Positions 1 through 8,203 of a stretch of 64,000 bases of DNA are shown one piece after another; within the stretch, counting starts at the first letter, position 1; every line of letters starts with the position of its first letter. The notes under the pieces were generated by a model, which was given only the letters and a program-made list of their open reading frames with translations, did not search any database and was not told where the DNA came from. Source of the DNA: CAWBCR01 sp963787375 (GTDB taxonomy: Bacteria; Chloroflexota; Anaerolineae; Aggregatilineales; UBA3940). The stretch is from contig CAWBCR010000027.1 in NCBI GenBank assembly GCA_963787375.1, positions 168,373 through 232,372 on the forward strand. The letters run 5' to 3'. A program made the translations under genes and the position numbers.

Positions 1-150
1 GTCGCCTGCGCGCAGCGCGACGTATGCGACGGCGGCGATCACTGGATCGTCATCGCCCGCGTGACAGACCTGTATCGCGCCGATGACGCCTCGGACCCGC
101 TGATCTTCTTCGGTGGCAGGTACCAGCGCCTCAACGGCCCCGCCGAGTAA
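1..150 (+). CDS. Flavin reductase-like protein, C-terminal fragment
   Basis: The reading frame is open from base 1 to a TAA at 148-150 and gives the last 49 residues of a protein whose start lies outside the window. The fragment has the pattern GDHWIVIARVTDLYRAD followed by PLIFFGGRYQRL. This resembles the C-terminal strand pair of the flavin reductase-like FMN-binding split-barrel family, where a His and a GxV strand precede a final GxY segment. Members reduce or bind FMN, often as partners of monooxygenases. The identification rests on a short piece, so the exact substrate cannot be named. The downstream gene is convergent and ends 23 bases away. Confidence 0.6.
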   Translation, partial: VACAQRDVCDGGDHWIVIARVTDLYRADDASDPLIFFGGRYQRLNGPAE

Positions 151-172
151 GCCCCCTACCCCGCACACACAT

Positions 173-2425
173 TTATTGCAGCGTCGTCCACGCCTGCGAG
201 AACGGCGAGTCCTGTGTCCACATGCCGTCAGGATGCTGGCCGCGTGCGAAGAAGCTGTAGCGGTGCCCGATTTGCCCGGTGAACAACGACTGGCCGGGCT
301 GGTCGGTCGTCTGCCACAGCAGCCAGTCGCCGCCCGTGGTGTCGTCGTGATAGTACACTTCGTACCTTGTCAGCGAGAGATCGCTGGAGCGCCACTTGAC
401 CAGCGCCGCCGAGCGGCTCGCGTCGAGCAGCGGCAGCACGCTGACCACCGCGCGGTTGCTTTGCTCGATCAGGATCGCTGGCCTGCCGCCGATCATGAAG
501 GCGAACGCTGAGCCGGGCGTCTGGTTGCGGTTGGTGGCCGGGTCAAGCTGCACGTGGTACGCGCCGTCGTCGCCGGGCGTGATGGTCTGCCGTGAGCCAT
601 CCCACTGGATCAGTGTGGCCTGCTGCGCCCGCGGCGGGATGACCACCTCGCCCGGCTGGCCGGTCTCGTCCCACACCACGGTGATGATCTCCGCCGTCGA
701 GGGCCGCGCGAAGATCGTCCACTGTCGCCCGTTCAGCGAGTAGCCGGTCAGCGGCACGAACGGCACCGTCCCGAACACTTCGCCCACGGTGTGAAACGCC
801 CTGAACGCAGGCCGCGACTTGCCGGCCTTAGGGCTTTGGTTGAAGCACACGTTGTCGGTGGTGTTGCGCAGCAGCCCCAGCGCATCGCCCCAGCAGATCG
901 CGCCCGTGTCGCACAGGCTGCCGTCGTTCGGCGCGAAAGTCGTACCACGCGGCTGGTTGCCGCAGTCGTCGTAAAGCTGGAAGTGGAACAGCTTGGCAGC
1001 GTCGGCCAGGAAGGTGAATACCGCGTTGTCGATGACGTAGGCCGCCTGCTCATCGAGCGTCGCGCGCCACACGATCTGGTCGGGGCGCGTGGCCCACGTA
1101 GGGCCGGGATAATCGTTCCATACCGGCACGCCCGATTCGTTGACCCACACCGGCACGTTGCCCAGCCCATAGGCCGCCAGCAGCGTCTGCGTCTGCGCGA
1201 CGAGCGTGAAGGTGTAAGGCGGATGTCCGTAAGCGTGCACAGCCACGATGTCGAATGGGAATCGCTGATTGATCGGGTTAGGGTCGTCGCGGTAGGCATT
1301 CAGCACGTCGATCAAAAACTGCGGCTGCTCGAACAGCACCAGCCCGCCCATCATGATCTTGGACTTCGAGTCGGCCTGCTGCGCAGCGATGTACGCCACC
1401 TTGAGAAGCCGCGCGTAATCGCCCGCGCCACCCTTCCAGAACTGCGTGAAGTCCGGCTCGTTCCAGATCTCCCACACCCGTACGCCTGCGCCGCTCGGCC
1501 AGTTCTCGGCGTTGGCCAGCACGCCGTTCGGCTTATAGCGTTGCACGGCGTTATACACGAACGCCGCCCACGGGTTGCCGGGGTTGATATCTTTGCCGGG
1601 GCCGGGTGTATCGCTGCCATCGGTGAACACCGGCTCGTACAGCCGGGTCGGCGTGTAATTCGGCCCGGCGTACATCTGCGGCGTGCCCAGCAGGATCGCG
1701 TCGATCTTCAGCCCGTTGGCGACGTCGTTGCGGACCGGGTCGTCATAAGCCTGCCATACGTACTGCCCGGCTTGCTGCTCGATTTCATTCCAGTAGATGG
1801 CAAAGCGATCCCAGCCCACGCCGCTGTCCAGCCCCTGCTGGATGCGCTGCGCGCTGCCCTGATGCTGCGCGCTGCTGATGAAATTCATGCCCAGACGGTC
1901 GGCGTAAAGCGCGCCTGTCGCGGGAGCAGGGATAGCCGTCGGCGGCAGCGGGGTCGACGTGGCGGTCGGCTGCTGCGGGACCGGCGTCTCGCTGGGCGTG
2001 GCGCTCGGCGGTGCGGCAGTCGCGTTCACTGCGGGGACAATGGTCACACCGCTCAGGTCGAGCGTCGGCGCGATGGTTGGGACGCCGGCTCCCTGCGTGG
2101 GGTGATACGGCCCGACGACCAGCGGCGTGGCCGTCACGAAGATGACGTACGGTGTCGAGGTCGGCTCGCCGCCCTGTGGCGTGGCGGTCACGTAGACCAC
2201 GTTTGATGTGACTGTCGGCGTCGGCTGCGGGCCGGGTGTCGACGAGGGGCCGTAGCCCTCTGGCGTGGCGGTTATGAAGATGACGTTCGGCGTAGCGGTC
2301 CGCACCGGCCGCGGCGCAGGCTCGGCGAAACCGCGCAGCGGGGGAACGTGGCAACCCACCAGAACGATCATGGCAAGTGCGCCTGCCAGCAACATGTGAA
2401 GTGGTGACCGCCGGAGTAGCTGCAT
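173..2425 (-). CDS. Lipoprotein with glycoside hydrolase-like TIM barrel and Thr/Pro-rich linker
   Basis: The 750-residue product starts with a lipoprotein signal (lipobox LVGC, Cys25), so it is probably anchored on the cell surface. Residues about 30-170 are a Thr/Pro-rich linker with three copies of a (I/V)TATP repeat: NVIFITATP, NVVYVTATP, YVIFVTATP. Residues about 170-560 look like a retaining (beta/alpha)8 glycosidase of clan GH-A. VWEIWNEPDF carries a likely acid/base Glu near 321 and VWVNESG a likely nucleophile Glu near 429. The last 85 residues (SLTRYEVYYHDD onward) look like a fibronectin type III-like domain. The substrate is unknown; GH39- or GH5-like proteins are the nearest resemblance. 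The catalytic assignment is by motif only. Confidence 0.75.
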   Translation of the reverse strand: MQLLRRSPLHMLLAGALAMIVLVGCHVPPLRGFAEPAPRPVRTATPNVIFITATPEGYGPSSTPGPQPTPTVTSNVVYVTATPQGGEPTSTPYVIFVTATPLVVGPYHPTQGAGVPTIAPTLDLSGVTIVPAVNATAAPPSATPSETPVPQQPTATSTPLPPTAIPAPATGALYADRLGMNFISSAQHQGSAQRIQQGLDSGVGWDRFAIYWNEIEQQAGQYVWQAYDDPVRNDVANGLKIDAILLGTPQMYAGPNYTPTRLYEPVFTDGSDTPGPGKDINPGNPWAAFVYNAVQRYKPNGVLANAENWPSGAGVRVWEIWNEPDFTQFWKGGAGDYARLLKVAYIAAQQADSKSKIMMGGLVLFEQPQFLIDVLNAYRDDPNPINQRFPFDIVAVHAYGHPPYTFTLVAQTQTLLAAYGLGNVPVWVNESGVPVWNDYPGPTWATRPDQIVWRATLDEQAAYVIDNAVFTFLADAAKLFHFQLYDDCGNQPRGTTFAPNDGSLCDTGAICWGDALGLLRNTTDNVCFNQSPKAGKSRPAFRAFHTVGEVFGTVPFVPLTGYSLNGRQWTIFARPSTAEIITVVWDETGQPGEVVIPPRAQQATLIQWDGSRQTITPGDDGAYHVQLDPATNRNQTPGSAFAFMIGGRPAILIEQSNRAVVSVLPLLDASRSAALVKWRSSDLSLTRYEVYYHDDTTGGDWLLWQTTDQPGQSLFTGQIGHRYSFFARGQHPDGMWTQDSPFSQAWTTLQ

Positions 2426-2598
2426 ATCCCTTCCCGTCTGGCGCGATAGTGTCGCCCCACAAACAGGCCCTATGATACCACAGCGATCCCTCGCGCGCCC
2501 TCGCGACTTTTACCGCTCGCCGCCCGTTTCGGTGTACAATAAGAGTTGGCAGTTATTGTGAATTCTACACAAACGGGACAGCTTGCGGAGGTGGACCG

Positions 2599-2703
2599 GT
2601 GCGGGGGCTGTTGATTGCTGGCATTGCGCTTGAAGTCACGCTCGTCGTGGGCGTGCTGGTGCTTGCCATGAGAGCCCGCCGCTGGCCGCCTACCGGGCGC
2701 TGA
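2599..2703 (+). CDS. Small single-span membrane protein, 34 residues
   Basis: This short frame starts at GTG 2599 with a GGAGG ribosome binding site about 8 bases upstream and ends at TGA 2701-2703. The product is one hydrophobic helix (LLIAGIALEVTLVVGVLVLA) followed by a positively charged tail RARRWPPTGR, which would stay cytoplasmic. It lies just upstream of the cysteine hydrolase gene on the same strand, so the two may be co-transcribed. I do not recognise a family. The good ribosome binding site and clean membrane topology argue that it is real, but small frames of this kind also arise by chance. Confidence 0.4.
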   Translation: MRGLLIAGIALEVTLVVGVLVLAMRARRWPPTGR

Positions 2704-2764
2704 TCGCGTGTCGATCGTTCACTTGCCAGCCCTGCCCGGCTGGCACCAGGAAGGAGATCGTCAC

Positions 2765-3691
2765 ATGGTCTTTCCCGACTTCTATGCTACGGAGCGGGTT
2801 GGAAAGCTGCTGCGGCCCGACGTGCCGCAGGCCATCGCAGCGGGCCAGACTGCCGGACTGAAGCCATCCACCTCCGACCGCCAGCGCATCCTGCTGCTGC
2901 TTGTCGATGCGCAGGTCGACTTCATCCACGAGGATGGCTCGCTGAGCGTGCCCGGCGCGGTGGATGACACGCGTCGGACCATCGAATGGCTGTTTGCCCA
3001 CGCCAGCGAGATCACCGGCATCGCCGCCTCACTCGACACCCACTTTCCATTTCAGATCTTCTATCCCACGTGGTGGGTCGACGCAGACGGCAGCCCGCCC
3101 AGACCTTACACCCAGATCAGCGCCGCCGATGTCGACGCGGGGCGCTGGCGGCCCACTCGCGAGGTCAACTGGTCGTGCGAATACGTCCACCGGCTGGAGG
3201 AAGGCTCGCGCAAGGTGCTGACCATCTGGCCATATCACACCATGCTGGGCACGCCCGGCCATGCGATCACGCCTGCGCTGTACGAGGCGATCATCTTCCA
3301 CACCGCCGCCCGCGATGCGAAACCGGTGTTTTTGACCAAAGGCACCATCGACAAGACCGAGCACTACTCGATCCTGGAGCCAGAAGTCAAGGTGCCCGAC
3401 GAGCCACAGGGCACGCTCAACATGGCGTTCGTCGACATGATCGCCGGCTACGACCTCGTGTACTTTGCCGGGCAGGCCAAGAGCCACTGCGTGTTGGAGA
3501 CGATCCGCTCGCTGGTCAACCACTTCGGCGCGACCCGGCCCGACCTTGTCGCCAGGTGGCGGCTGCTCGAAGACTGTACCTCGTCCGTTGCCCACCCTGA
3601 GATCGACTTTGAGGCTATCGCCGACCGGCAGCTTGCCGAATTCGAGCAGCAGGGCCTCAGGCGCATCTACACCCGCGACCCCATCGGCTGA
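2765..3691 (+). CDS. Isochorismatase-like cysteine hydrolase
   Basis: The 308-residue product belongs to the cysteine hydrolase family that includes nicotinamidases, isochorismatases and N-carbamoyl amide hydrolases. The putative triad is visible: Asp in LLLLVDAQVDF near residue 48, a Lys in FLTKGTIDKTEH near 190, and Cys in AGQAKSHCVLETI near 241. I chose ATG 2765 because AAGGAG lies directly upstream; an upstream GTG at 2708 would add 19 residues without a comparable site. At 308 residues it is longer than typical nicotinamidases (about 200), with extra sequence around the WWVDADGS region. Longer relatives are often annotated only as cysteine hydrolases, so the substrate is open. Confidence 0.8.
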   Translation: MVFPDFYATERVGKLLRPDVPQAIAAGQTAGLKPSTSDRQRILLLLVDAQVDFIHEDGSLSVPGAVDDTRRTIEWLFAHASEITGIAASLDTHFPFQIFYPTWWVDADGSPPRPYTQISAADVDAGRWRPTREVNWSCEYVHRLEEGSRKVLTIWPYHTMLGTPGHAITPALYEAIIFHTAARDAKPVFLTKGTIDKTEHYSILEPEVKVPDEPQGTLNMAFVDMIAGYDLVYFAGQAKSHCVLETIRSLVNHFGATRPDLVARWRLLEDCTSSVAHPEIDFEAIADRQLAEFEQQGLRRIYTRDPIG

Positions 3692-3716
3692 TTGGCGACA
3701 TAACTAGCTCTCTTCT

Positions 3717-3745
3717 GGCCCTGCCTGCATTCAACAGGCAGGGCC
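3717..3745 (+). terminator. Hairpin after the cysteine hydrolase gene
   Basis: GGCCCTGCCTG and CAGGCAGGGCC form a perfect 11-bp stem with the loop CATTCAA, 25 bases past the stop codon. No clear T-run follows, so termination would be weak or factor-assisted. Confidence 0.5.
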
Positions 3746-3869
3746 ACAGTGCGTTGCCGCCGCACGCTCTCACAGGGCCTGTGCATCCATTAGCTGCCAC
3801 GCGTGTTATAGTATAGTAGCCTCTACTGCCGGCAACCTCACCGGCTTCAGATGTTCAGAAAGGGCCAGC

Positions 3870-4739
3870 ATGAGCACCCCACAACCACATCGGACCGCGC
3901 TGATCACCGACAGTACCAGCGACCTGCCGCTGGAACTGGTCAAGCGCTACGGCATTATCGTCGTGCCACAGGTATTGATCTGGGGCACTGAGGAATTACG
4001 CGACAACGTCAACATCACCCCGCAGGAGTTCTACTCACGCCTGGCAACCGACCCTGCCCATCCGACCACCTCGCAGCCGGTAGCCGCCGACTTTGTCAGC
4101 GTGCTTGAGCAGGCAAAGGCCAGCGGTGCGCAGGAGGCGCTGGCCATATGCCTGAGCGACCAACTGAGCGGCACGCTCGACTCAGCGCATCAGGCGGCTG
4201 AGATGGTCGATATGCCGTTTCAGGTGGTCAACTCCTACTCGGTGTCGATGGGACTTGGCTTTCAGGTGCTGGCTGCCGCCCGCGTACGCGAGGCTGGCGG
4301 CGACCTGTCGGCAATGATGCTCGCCGCGTCGCTGGTGCGCCAGACGGCCAGCATCTACTTCTCACTCAACACGCTTGAATTCCTGCATCGCGGCGGGCGC
4401 ATCGGCGGCGCGGCGATGCTGGTCGGCACCGCACTCCAGCTCAAGCCGATGCTCGTAATCGACCACCAGACCGGGCGCGTCGAGCCGGGTGAGCGAACCC
4501 GCACGCGCAAGAAAGCCCTGCAGCGCGTGTACGAGGTCTTCTTCGAGCACATGAAGGCGAATGAGAGCGTTCATGTCACGGTGCTGCATGGAGCCGCACC
4601 TGAAGAGGCCGCCGAAATGGAGCAGCGCATCCGCGCCGAGCAGAACGTATCCGAGCTGATCATCACCACCGTTTCGCCGGTGATCGGCGTCCATACCGGG
4701 CCGGGTGCTATCGGACTGGCCGGCTATTACGAGCAGTGA
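3870..4739 (+). CDS. DegV family fatty acid-binding protein (first copy)
   Basis: This 289-residue DegV protein shows the family landmarks: N-terminal ALITDSTSDLP, the TSQP segment near residue 68, LSDQLSGTLDSAHQA, HRGGRIGGAAMLVG near residue 172, and a C-terminal HTGPGAIGLAGY. DegV (FakB-type) proteins bind a fatty acid in a cleft between two domains and present it to a fatty acid kinase. No kinase gene (fakA-like) is seen nearby. An AGAAAGG site precedes the ATG. A second, closely similar gene follows 44 bases later on the same strand, indicating tandem duplication; in FakAB systems paralogous FakB proteins differ in acyl chain preference, which could be the case here. Confidence 0.9.
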   Translation: MSTPQPHRTALITDSTSDLPLELVKRYGIIVVPQVLIWGTEELRDNVNITPQEFYSRLATDPAHPTTSQPVAADFVSVLEQAKASGAQEALAICLSDQLSGTLDSAHQAAEMVDMPFQVVNSYSVSMGLGFQVLAAARVREAGGDLSAMMLAASLVRQTASIYFSLNTLEFLHRGGRIGGAAMLVGTALQLKPMLVIDHQTGRVEPGERTRTRKKALQRVYEVFFEHMKANESVHVTVLHGAAPEEAAEMEQRIRAEQNVSELIITTVSPVIGVHTGPGAIGLAGYYEQ

Positions 4740-4783
4740 CGGGGCCAGCACCCCGTACGTTCCGAACCCAAAGAGGAGAAACC

Positions 4784-5650
4784 ATGAGCGACTCCGGACA
4801 CAAGATTGCCATCATCACCGACAGCACCTGCGACATCCCGGCGGAGATGCGCCAGCAGTACGGCATCTACGTGGCCCCGTTATATGTCATCTGGGGCACT
4901 GAAGAACTGCGCGACGGCGTCGACATCAGTCCCAACGCGTTCTACCAGCGACTCGTGCGGGACCCCGACCACCCGACCACCTCGCAGCCGACACCCAAGG
5001 ACTTCGTTGACCTGATCGAGCAGGCCAAGAAAGACGGAGCCGAGGAAGCGGTGATTATCGCCATCAGCGATAAATTGAGCGGCACGCTGGACTCGGCCCA
5101 CCAGGCGCGTGACATGGTCGACATTCCCCTCAAGATCTTCGACTCGCGTTCGATCTCGATGGGCCTCGGCTGGCAGGTTATCGCCGCCGCCCGCGCGCGC
5201 GACGCAGGCGCAACCTCCGACCAGATCGTCGCCACTGCCGACACAGTGCGCAAAAGCTCGACGGTCATCTTCACCGTCGACACGCTCGAATACCTGCACC
5301 GGGGCGGGCGTATCGGCGCGGCGGCCAAGCTGCTCGGAACGGCGCTTCAGCTCAAGCCGCAGTTGATGATCGACCCCGAGGTTGGCATCGTCGAGCCCGG
5401 CGAGCGCGTCCGCACACGCTCCAAGGCCATCGACAGCGTGTTCAATGTCTTCTTCGGCAAGATGGACACCGCCCAGCCGCTACACGTGACGGTGATGCAC
5501 GTCGCCGCCCTGGAGGAGGCGCAGATCCTGGCCGACCGCATTCAGGCGACGTACAGCCCCGCCGAGATGTTCATCACCGACACCTCGCCGGTGGTCGGCG
5601 TGCACGGCGGCCCCGGCACGCTTGGGATCGTCGGTTACTGCGGCCAGTAG
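4784..5650 (+). CDS. DegV family fatty acid-binding protein (second copy)
   Basis: The 288-residue product repeats the DegV landmarks of its upstream neighbour: IAIITDSTCDIP, TSQPTPKDF, ISDKLSGTLDSAHQA, HRGGRIGAAAKLLG and HGGPGTLGIVGY. I chose ATG 4784 because AGAGGAGAA lies directly in front of it; a start at 4736 would overlap the preceding gene. Similarity to the first copy runs over the full length, including the shared YVIWGTEELRD/LIWGTEELRD segment, so the pair arose by tandem duplication. The short spacing and the strong hairpin downstream suggest one two-gene transcript. Confidence 0.9.
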   Translation: MSDSGHKIAIITDSTCDIPAEMRQQYGIYVAPLYVIWGTEELRDGVDISPNAFYQRLVRDPDHPTTSQPTPKDFVDLIEQAKKDGAEEAVIIAISDKLSGTLDSAHQARDMVDIPLKIFDSRSISMGLGWQVIAAARARDAGATSDQIVATADTVRKSSTVIFTVDTLEYLHRGGRIGAAAKLLGTALQLKPQLMIDPEVGIVEPGERVRTRSKAIDSVFNVFFGKMDTAQPLHVTVMHVAALEEAQILADRIQATYSPAEMFITDTSPVVGVHGGPGTLGIVGYCGQ

Positions 5651-5678
5651 TCTGCAACCCGGCTCGCCGTTACTCTGT

Positions 5679-5708
5679 GCGACCCGTCCCAAGGGACGGG
5701 TCGCTTTT
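5679..5708 (+). terminator. Rho-independent terminator of the degV pair
   Basis: GCGACCCGTCCC and GGGACGGGTCGC form a 12-bp stem around AA (in practice a 4-base loop), followed by TTTT. It lies 29 bases after the second degV stop codon. Confidence 0.85.
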
Positions 5709-5734
5709 GCGCCGTCCTCACGCACGTGTATAAT
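5707..5734 (+). promoter_or_regulatory. Predicted sigma70-type promoter of the YbaK-like gene
   Basis: TTGCGC (5707-5712) and TATAAT (5729-5734) are 16 bases apart, about 48 bases before the ATG of the next gene. The -35 box overlaps the T-run of the upstream terminator. Confidence 0.55.
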
Positions 5735-5781
5735 CGCCATTAACCGGCAATGACCGCCCAACCGCAAGGAGACGTACCAGA

Positions 5782-6261
5782 ATGACTCCGCTGAACCCAC
5801 AGGATGTCCAGGCCGCGCTGGACGCGCTGGGCCTGAACATCCACGTCCAGGTTTTCGAAACGTCCACGGCCACCGCGCAGGAGGCCGCCGACAGCATCGG
5901 CTGCGAGTTGGGCGCGATTGTCAAGAGCCTGTGCTTTGTGATCGACGGGCAGCCGGTGATCGTCCTCACGGCGGGCGACCGCCGTGCCGACGACCGCAAG
6001 ATGGCGGCGCTGTATGAGGTGGGCCGCAAGAAGGTCAGGATGGCCGATTTCGACGGCACGGTTGCGGCCACCGGTTACGCGCCCGGCGGCGTGCCGCCGG
6101 TGGGGCACGTCCAGCCCCTGCCGGTCCTGATCGACGATACGCTGGCCCGCTTTGCGACGGTTTACTGCGCAGCCGGGTCGTCGAATGCCATCTTCCCGAT
6201 CGCGTTTGGCACGCTGGTCGAAGCGACGAAGGGCCGCACAGCGGACATCGCGCAGGAATAG
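5782..6261 (+). CDS. YbaK/EbsC family aminoacyl-tRNA deacylase
   Basis: The 159-residue product matches the YbaK/ProX editing-domain family in length and in its pattern: an N-terminal helix ending in TATAQEAADSIGCE, the invariant Lys in IVKSLCFV, the RRADDRKMA segment, and the glycine loop GYAPGGVPPVGH. Family members hydrolyse mischarged aminoacyl-tRNAs, for example Cys-tRNA(Pro) or Ala-tRNA(Pro), acting in trans beside prolyl-tRNA synthetase. The exact editing substrate cannot be read from the sequence. CAAGGAG lies upstream of the ATG. It has its own likely promoter and is separated from the degV pair by a strong terminator, so it is probably monocistronic. Confidence 0.88.
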   Translation: MTPLNPQDVQAALDALGLNIHVQVFETSTATAQEAADSIGCELGAIVKSLCFVIDGQPVIVLTAGDRRADDRKMAALYEVGRKKVRMADFDGTVAATGYAPGGVPPVGHVQPLPVLIDDTLARFATVYCAAGSSNAIFPIAFGTLVEATKGRTADIAQE

Positions 6262-6358
6262 CCATGAATGGCTGTTTCGCTCTGAGCCGGTTTAGTCTAG
6301 AATACAGGTACTATATATGGCAACGTCGCACTGCCACAGGGAGAGGGAGAGCCAACGC

Positions 6359-6911
6359 ATGGCACAATCTACAGGAACACAGAGCGTGAAATGGATGCGG
6401 CTCGGCGCGGCGTTTGCCGCCGGGTTGCTGCTTGCCGCCTGCAATCTGGGCCCACAGGCCGCGTCGGGGCCCCCTACCGCGACACCACAGCTTGTCGTCC
6501 CGCAGGGCGCGGGCGATCAACTCGTCCAGGTGACCGAGACGCCGCTGATTTCAGATCCCGCCGACCAACACCCCCGTTCCGGAGCTGCTGCCAGCTGAGA
6601 AGATCGGCCCGATTACGGTGGTCGGCACCACGCACCGCAGCCAGGAGGTGGTGACGGTGCATGTCACACGCGGCACCGCCGTCTCGAACCCGACCTGTTC
6701 GTGGGTGCTGCAAGACACCAACCAGACTGGTGCGCTCGGCGCGCCGACGACCACGCCGATTGACGCCGATACGGTCGACGATGTGTACACCTTCACGCCC
6801 GCTGCCGCCGGCACTTATGCTGTCAACTGTACCGGCATCGCCGTGACCGCCTCCGGACAGCGCGCTGTGAATGCCGCCGGCACGCCGTTCGCCGTCGACG
6901 CGAAGGGCTGA
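6359..6911 (+). CDS. Small lipoprotein of unknown function (frame interrupted at about 6559)
   Basis: Translation from ATG 6359, preceded by the purine-rich site GGGAGAGGGAGAG, gives a lipoprotein signal ending LLLAAC and then a Thr/Pro-rich stretch. The frame runs off after ISDPADQ. Removing one C from CCC at 6557-6559 gives DPPTNTPVPELLPAEK and continues into KIGPITVVGTTHRSQ through to the TGA at 6909-6911, for about 183 residues. The second half contains a predicted beta-sandwich-like segment with two cysteines (NPTCSWVLQ and AVNCTGIAV) that could pair. I do not recognise a family. The break is more likely sequencing error than decay, because both halves keep coding character. Confidence 0.65.
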
Positions 6912-6950
6912 GCGTTTCGTCGAAGGCCTCCAGCCCCTCTTCTGAAAGGA

Positions 6951-6988
6951 ACGGCCAGGGCGCATGTGCGCCCTGGCCGTGATTTTTT
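6951..6988 (+). terminator. Rho-independent terminator of the small lipoprotein gene
   Basis: ACGGCCAGGGCGC and GCGCCCTGGCCGT form a 13-bp stem with loop ATGT, followed by GA and TTTTTT. It lies between convergent genes and may also slow transcription from the minus-strand operon. Confidence 0.88.
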
Positions 6989-7003
6989 CTGACAGGTGTG
7001 TGC

Positions 7004-8203
7004 TCAGTCGGCGGCCAGTGCGACGATCCGCCGGCGGTGCGAAGCTCCCAGCGCCAGGGCGGCTACGCCGCCCAGCACCAGCAGCAGCGGCAGCCAGCCG
7101 AACACAGCCAGCAGCCCGGTCCGCTCTGCGATGCCGCCTGTAATCGCTGCGCCAATCCCACCGGCTATGAATGTGAAACCCAGCGTCAAACCGGTCATCA
7201 CACCGGGCCGGTCGGGCATGATTTCCTGCCCCAACAGGATCGTCAGCGGCAGCGAGGCGTTGCTGCAAAAGCCGAGCGCCAACGCGGATAACAGCATCCA
7301 CGCGCCCTGCGCGTGAACCAGCCCATACAGCATCGGCCCGCTTAACAGCATACTGGCGGCGATCACGGTGTGCCGCCCGACACGGTCGGACAGGAAGCCC
7401 GCTGCCAGTGCTCCACCTGCTGCGCCCAGCGAGATCACAAAGGCGATATTGCCGGCGTACTGCACGTTCTTGCCCTGCTGCAGGAAAAGCTGCGGCAGGT
7501 ACGTGCCGACGCTCAGTGATGCCCACGAGCGGAACATGATCACCAGCGCCAGCAGCCCCACGCTGACCAGCGCCGCGATGCCCAGCGCCCGCGCCGCCCC
7601 CGAGGGGCTGTCTGCGCGGTGGGTGTGTGGATCGCCAGCGTCCTCGTAGCGCAGCCGCCGCAGCGCGCTGATCAGCACCGTCGAGGCCAGCCCGGCGACG
7701 CCCGCCAGGATCAACGTGCCATGCGGCCCGAAGGCGTTCAGCAGAAAGCCGGCGGCCAGCGGCCCCAGTGCGTAGCCGGACGTGCCCCCTAGCAGGAACA
7801 CTGACATCGACCCGCCGCGCTGCTCCTGCGTGCTGATGCGCGGCACGCCACCCGCCCCTGATGGGTGAAAGGCGGCAGAGCCCAGCCCGCCAATCGCCAC
7901 CAGCCCCAGCAGGAGGTCGAAGCGACCTGCCAGCCCGCTCAACCCGATGAACACGGCCTGCCACAGCATGCCGCCCAGCGCGAGCAGCGGCGCGCGGACC
8001 GTATCGGCGACCAGCCCAAACAGCGGCTGCCCTAGCGAGGTCGTCAGGCTGTACACGAACGCGATCAGCCCCACCTGCCCCTGCGTCATATGCAGCGGCG
8101 TGGTTTGCGCAGCGAGGATCAGCGGAAGCGCTCCGCTGTAGAAGTCGACGACGAAATGTGTCAGCGTTAGCGTAAGGAGCTTGCGATTGCGGAAGGGCGA
8201 CAT
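7004..8203 (-). CDS. MFS transporter
   Basis: The 399-residue protein has about twelve hydrophobic segments and a typical major facilitator pattern, including the loop 2-3 motif LFGLVADTVRAPLL and a second-half equivalent GFLSDRVGRHTV. The N-terminus (LTLTHFVVDFYSGALPLIL) resembles the fosmidomycin-resistance-like efflux branch (FsmR/Fsr), but specificity cannot be read. Its ATG directly follows the stop of the upstream glycosyltransferase gene (TGAATG on the minus strand), so it is the last gene of a three-gene operon. The link between a transporter and two glycosyltransferases suggests export of, or resistance to, a small molecule, but this is inference. Confidence 0.88.
   Translation of the reverse strand: MSPFRNRKLLTLTLTHFVVDFYSGALPLILAAQTTPLHMTQGQVGLIAFVYSLTTSLGQPLFGLVADTVRAPLLALGGMLWQAVFIGLSGLAGRFDLLLGLVAIGGLGSAAFHPSGAGGVPRISTQEQRGGSMSVFLLGGTSGYALGPLAAGFLLNAFGPHGTLILAGVAGLASTVLISALRRLRYEDAGDPHTHRADSPSGAARALGIAALVSVGLLALVIMFRSWASLSVGTYLPQLFLQQGKNVQYAGNIAFVISLGAAGGALAAGFLSDRVGRHTVIAASMLLSGPMLYGLVHAQGAWMLLSALALGFCSNASLPLTILLGQEIMPDRPGVMTGLTLGFTFIAGGIGAAITGGIAERTGLLAVFGWLPLLLVLGGVAALALGASHRRRIVALAAD

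Noticed and set aside
791..2206. A 471-codon plus-strand frame opposite the glycosidase-like gene
   Set aside because: Its product is Arg/His/Val-rich without motifs, while the opposite strand encodes a lipoprotein with catalytic signatures.
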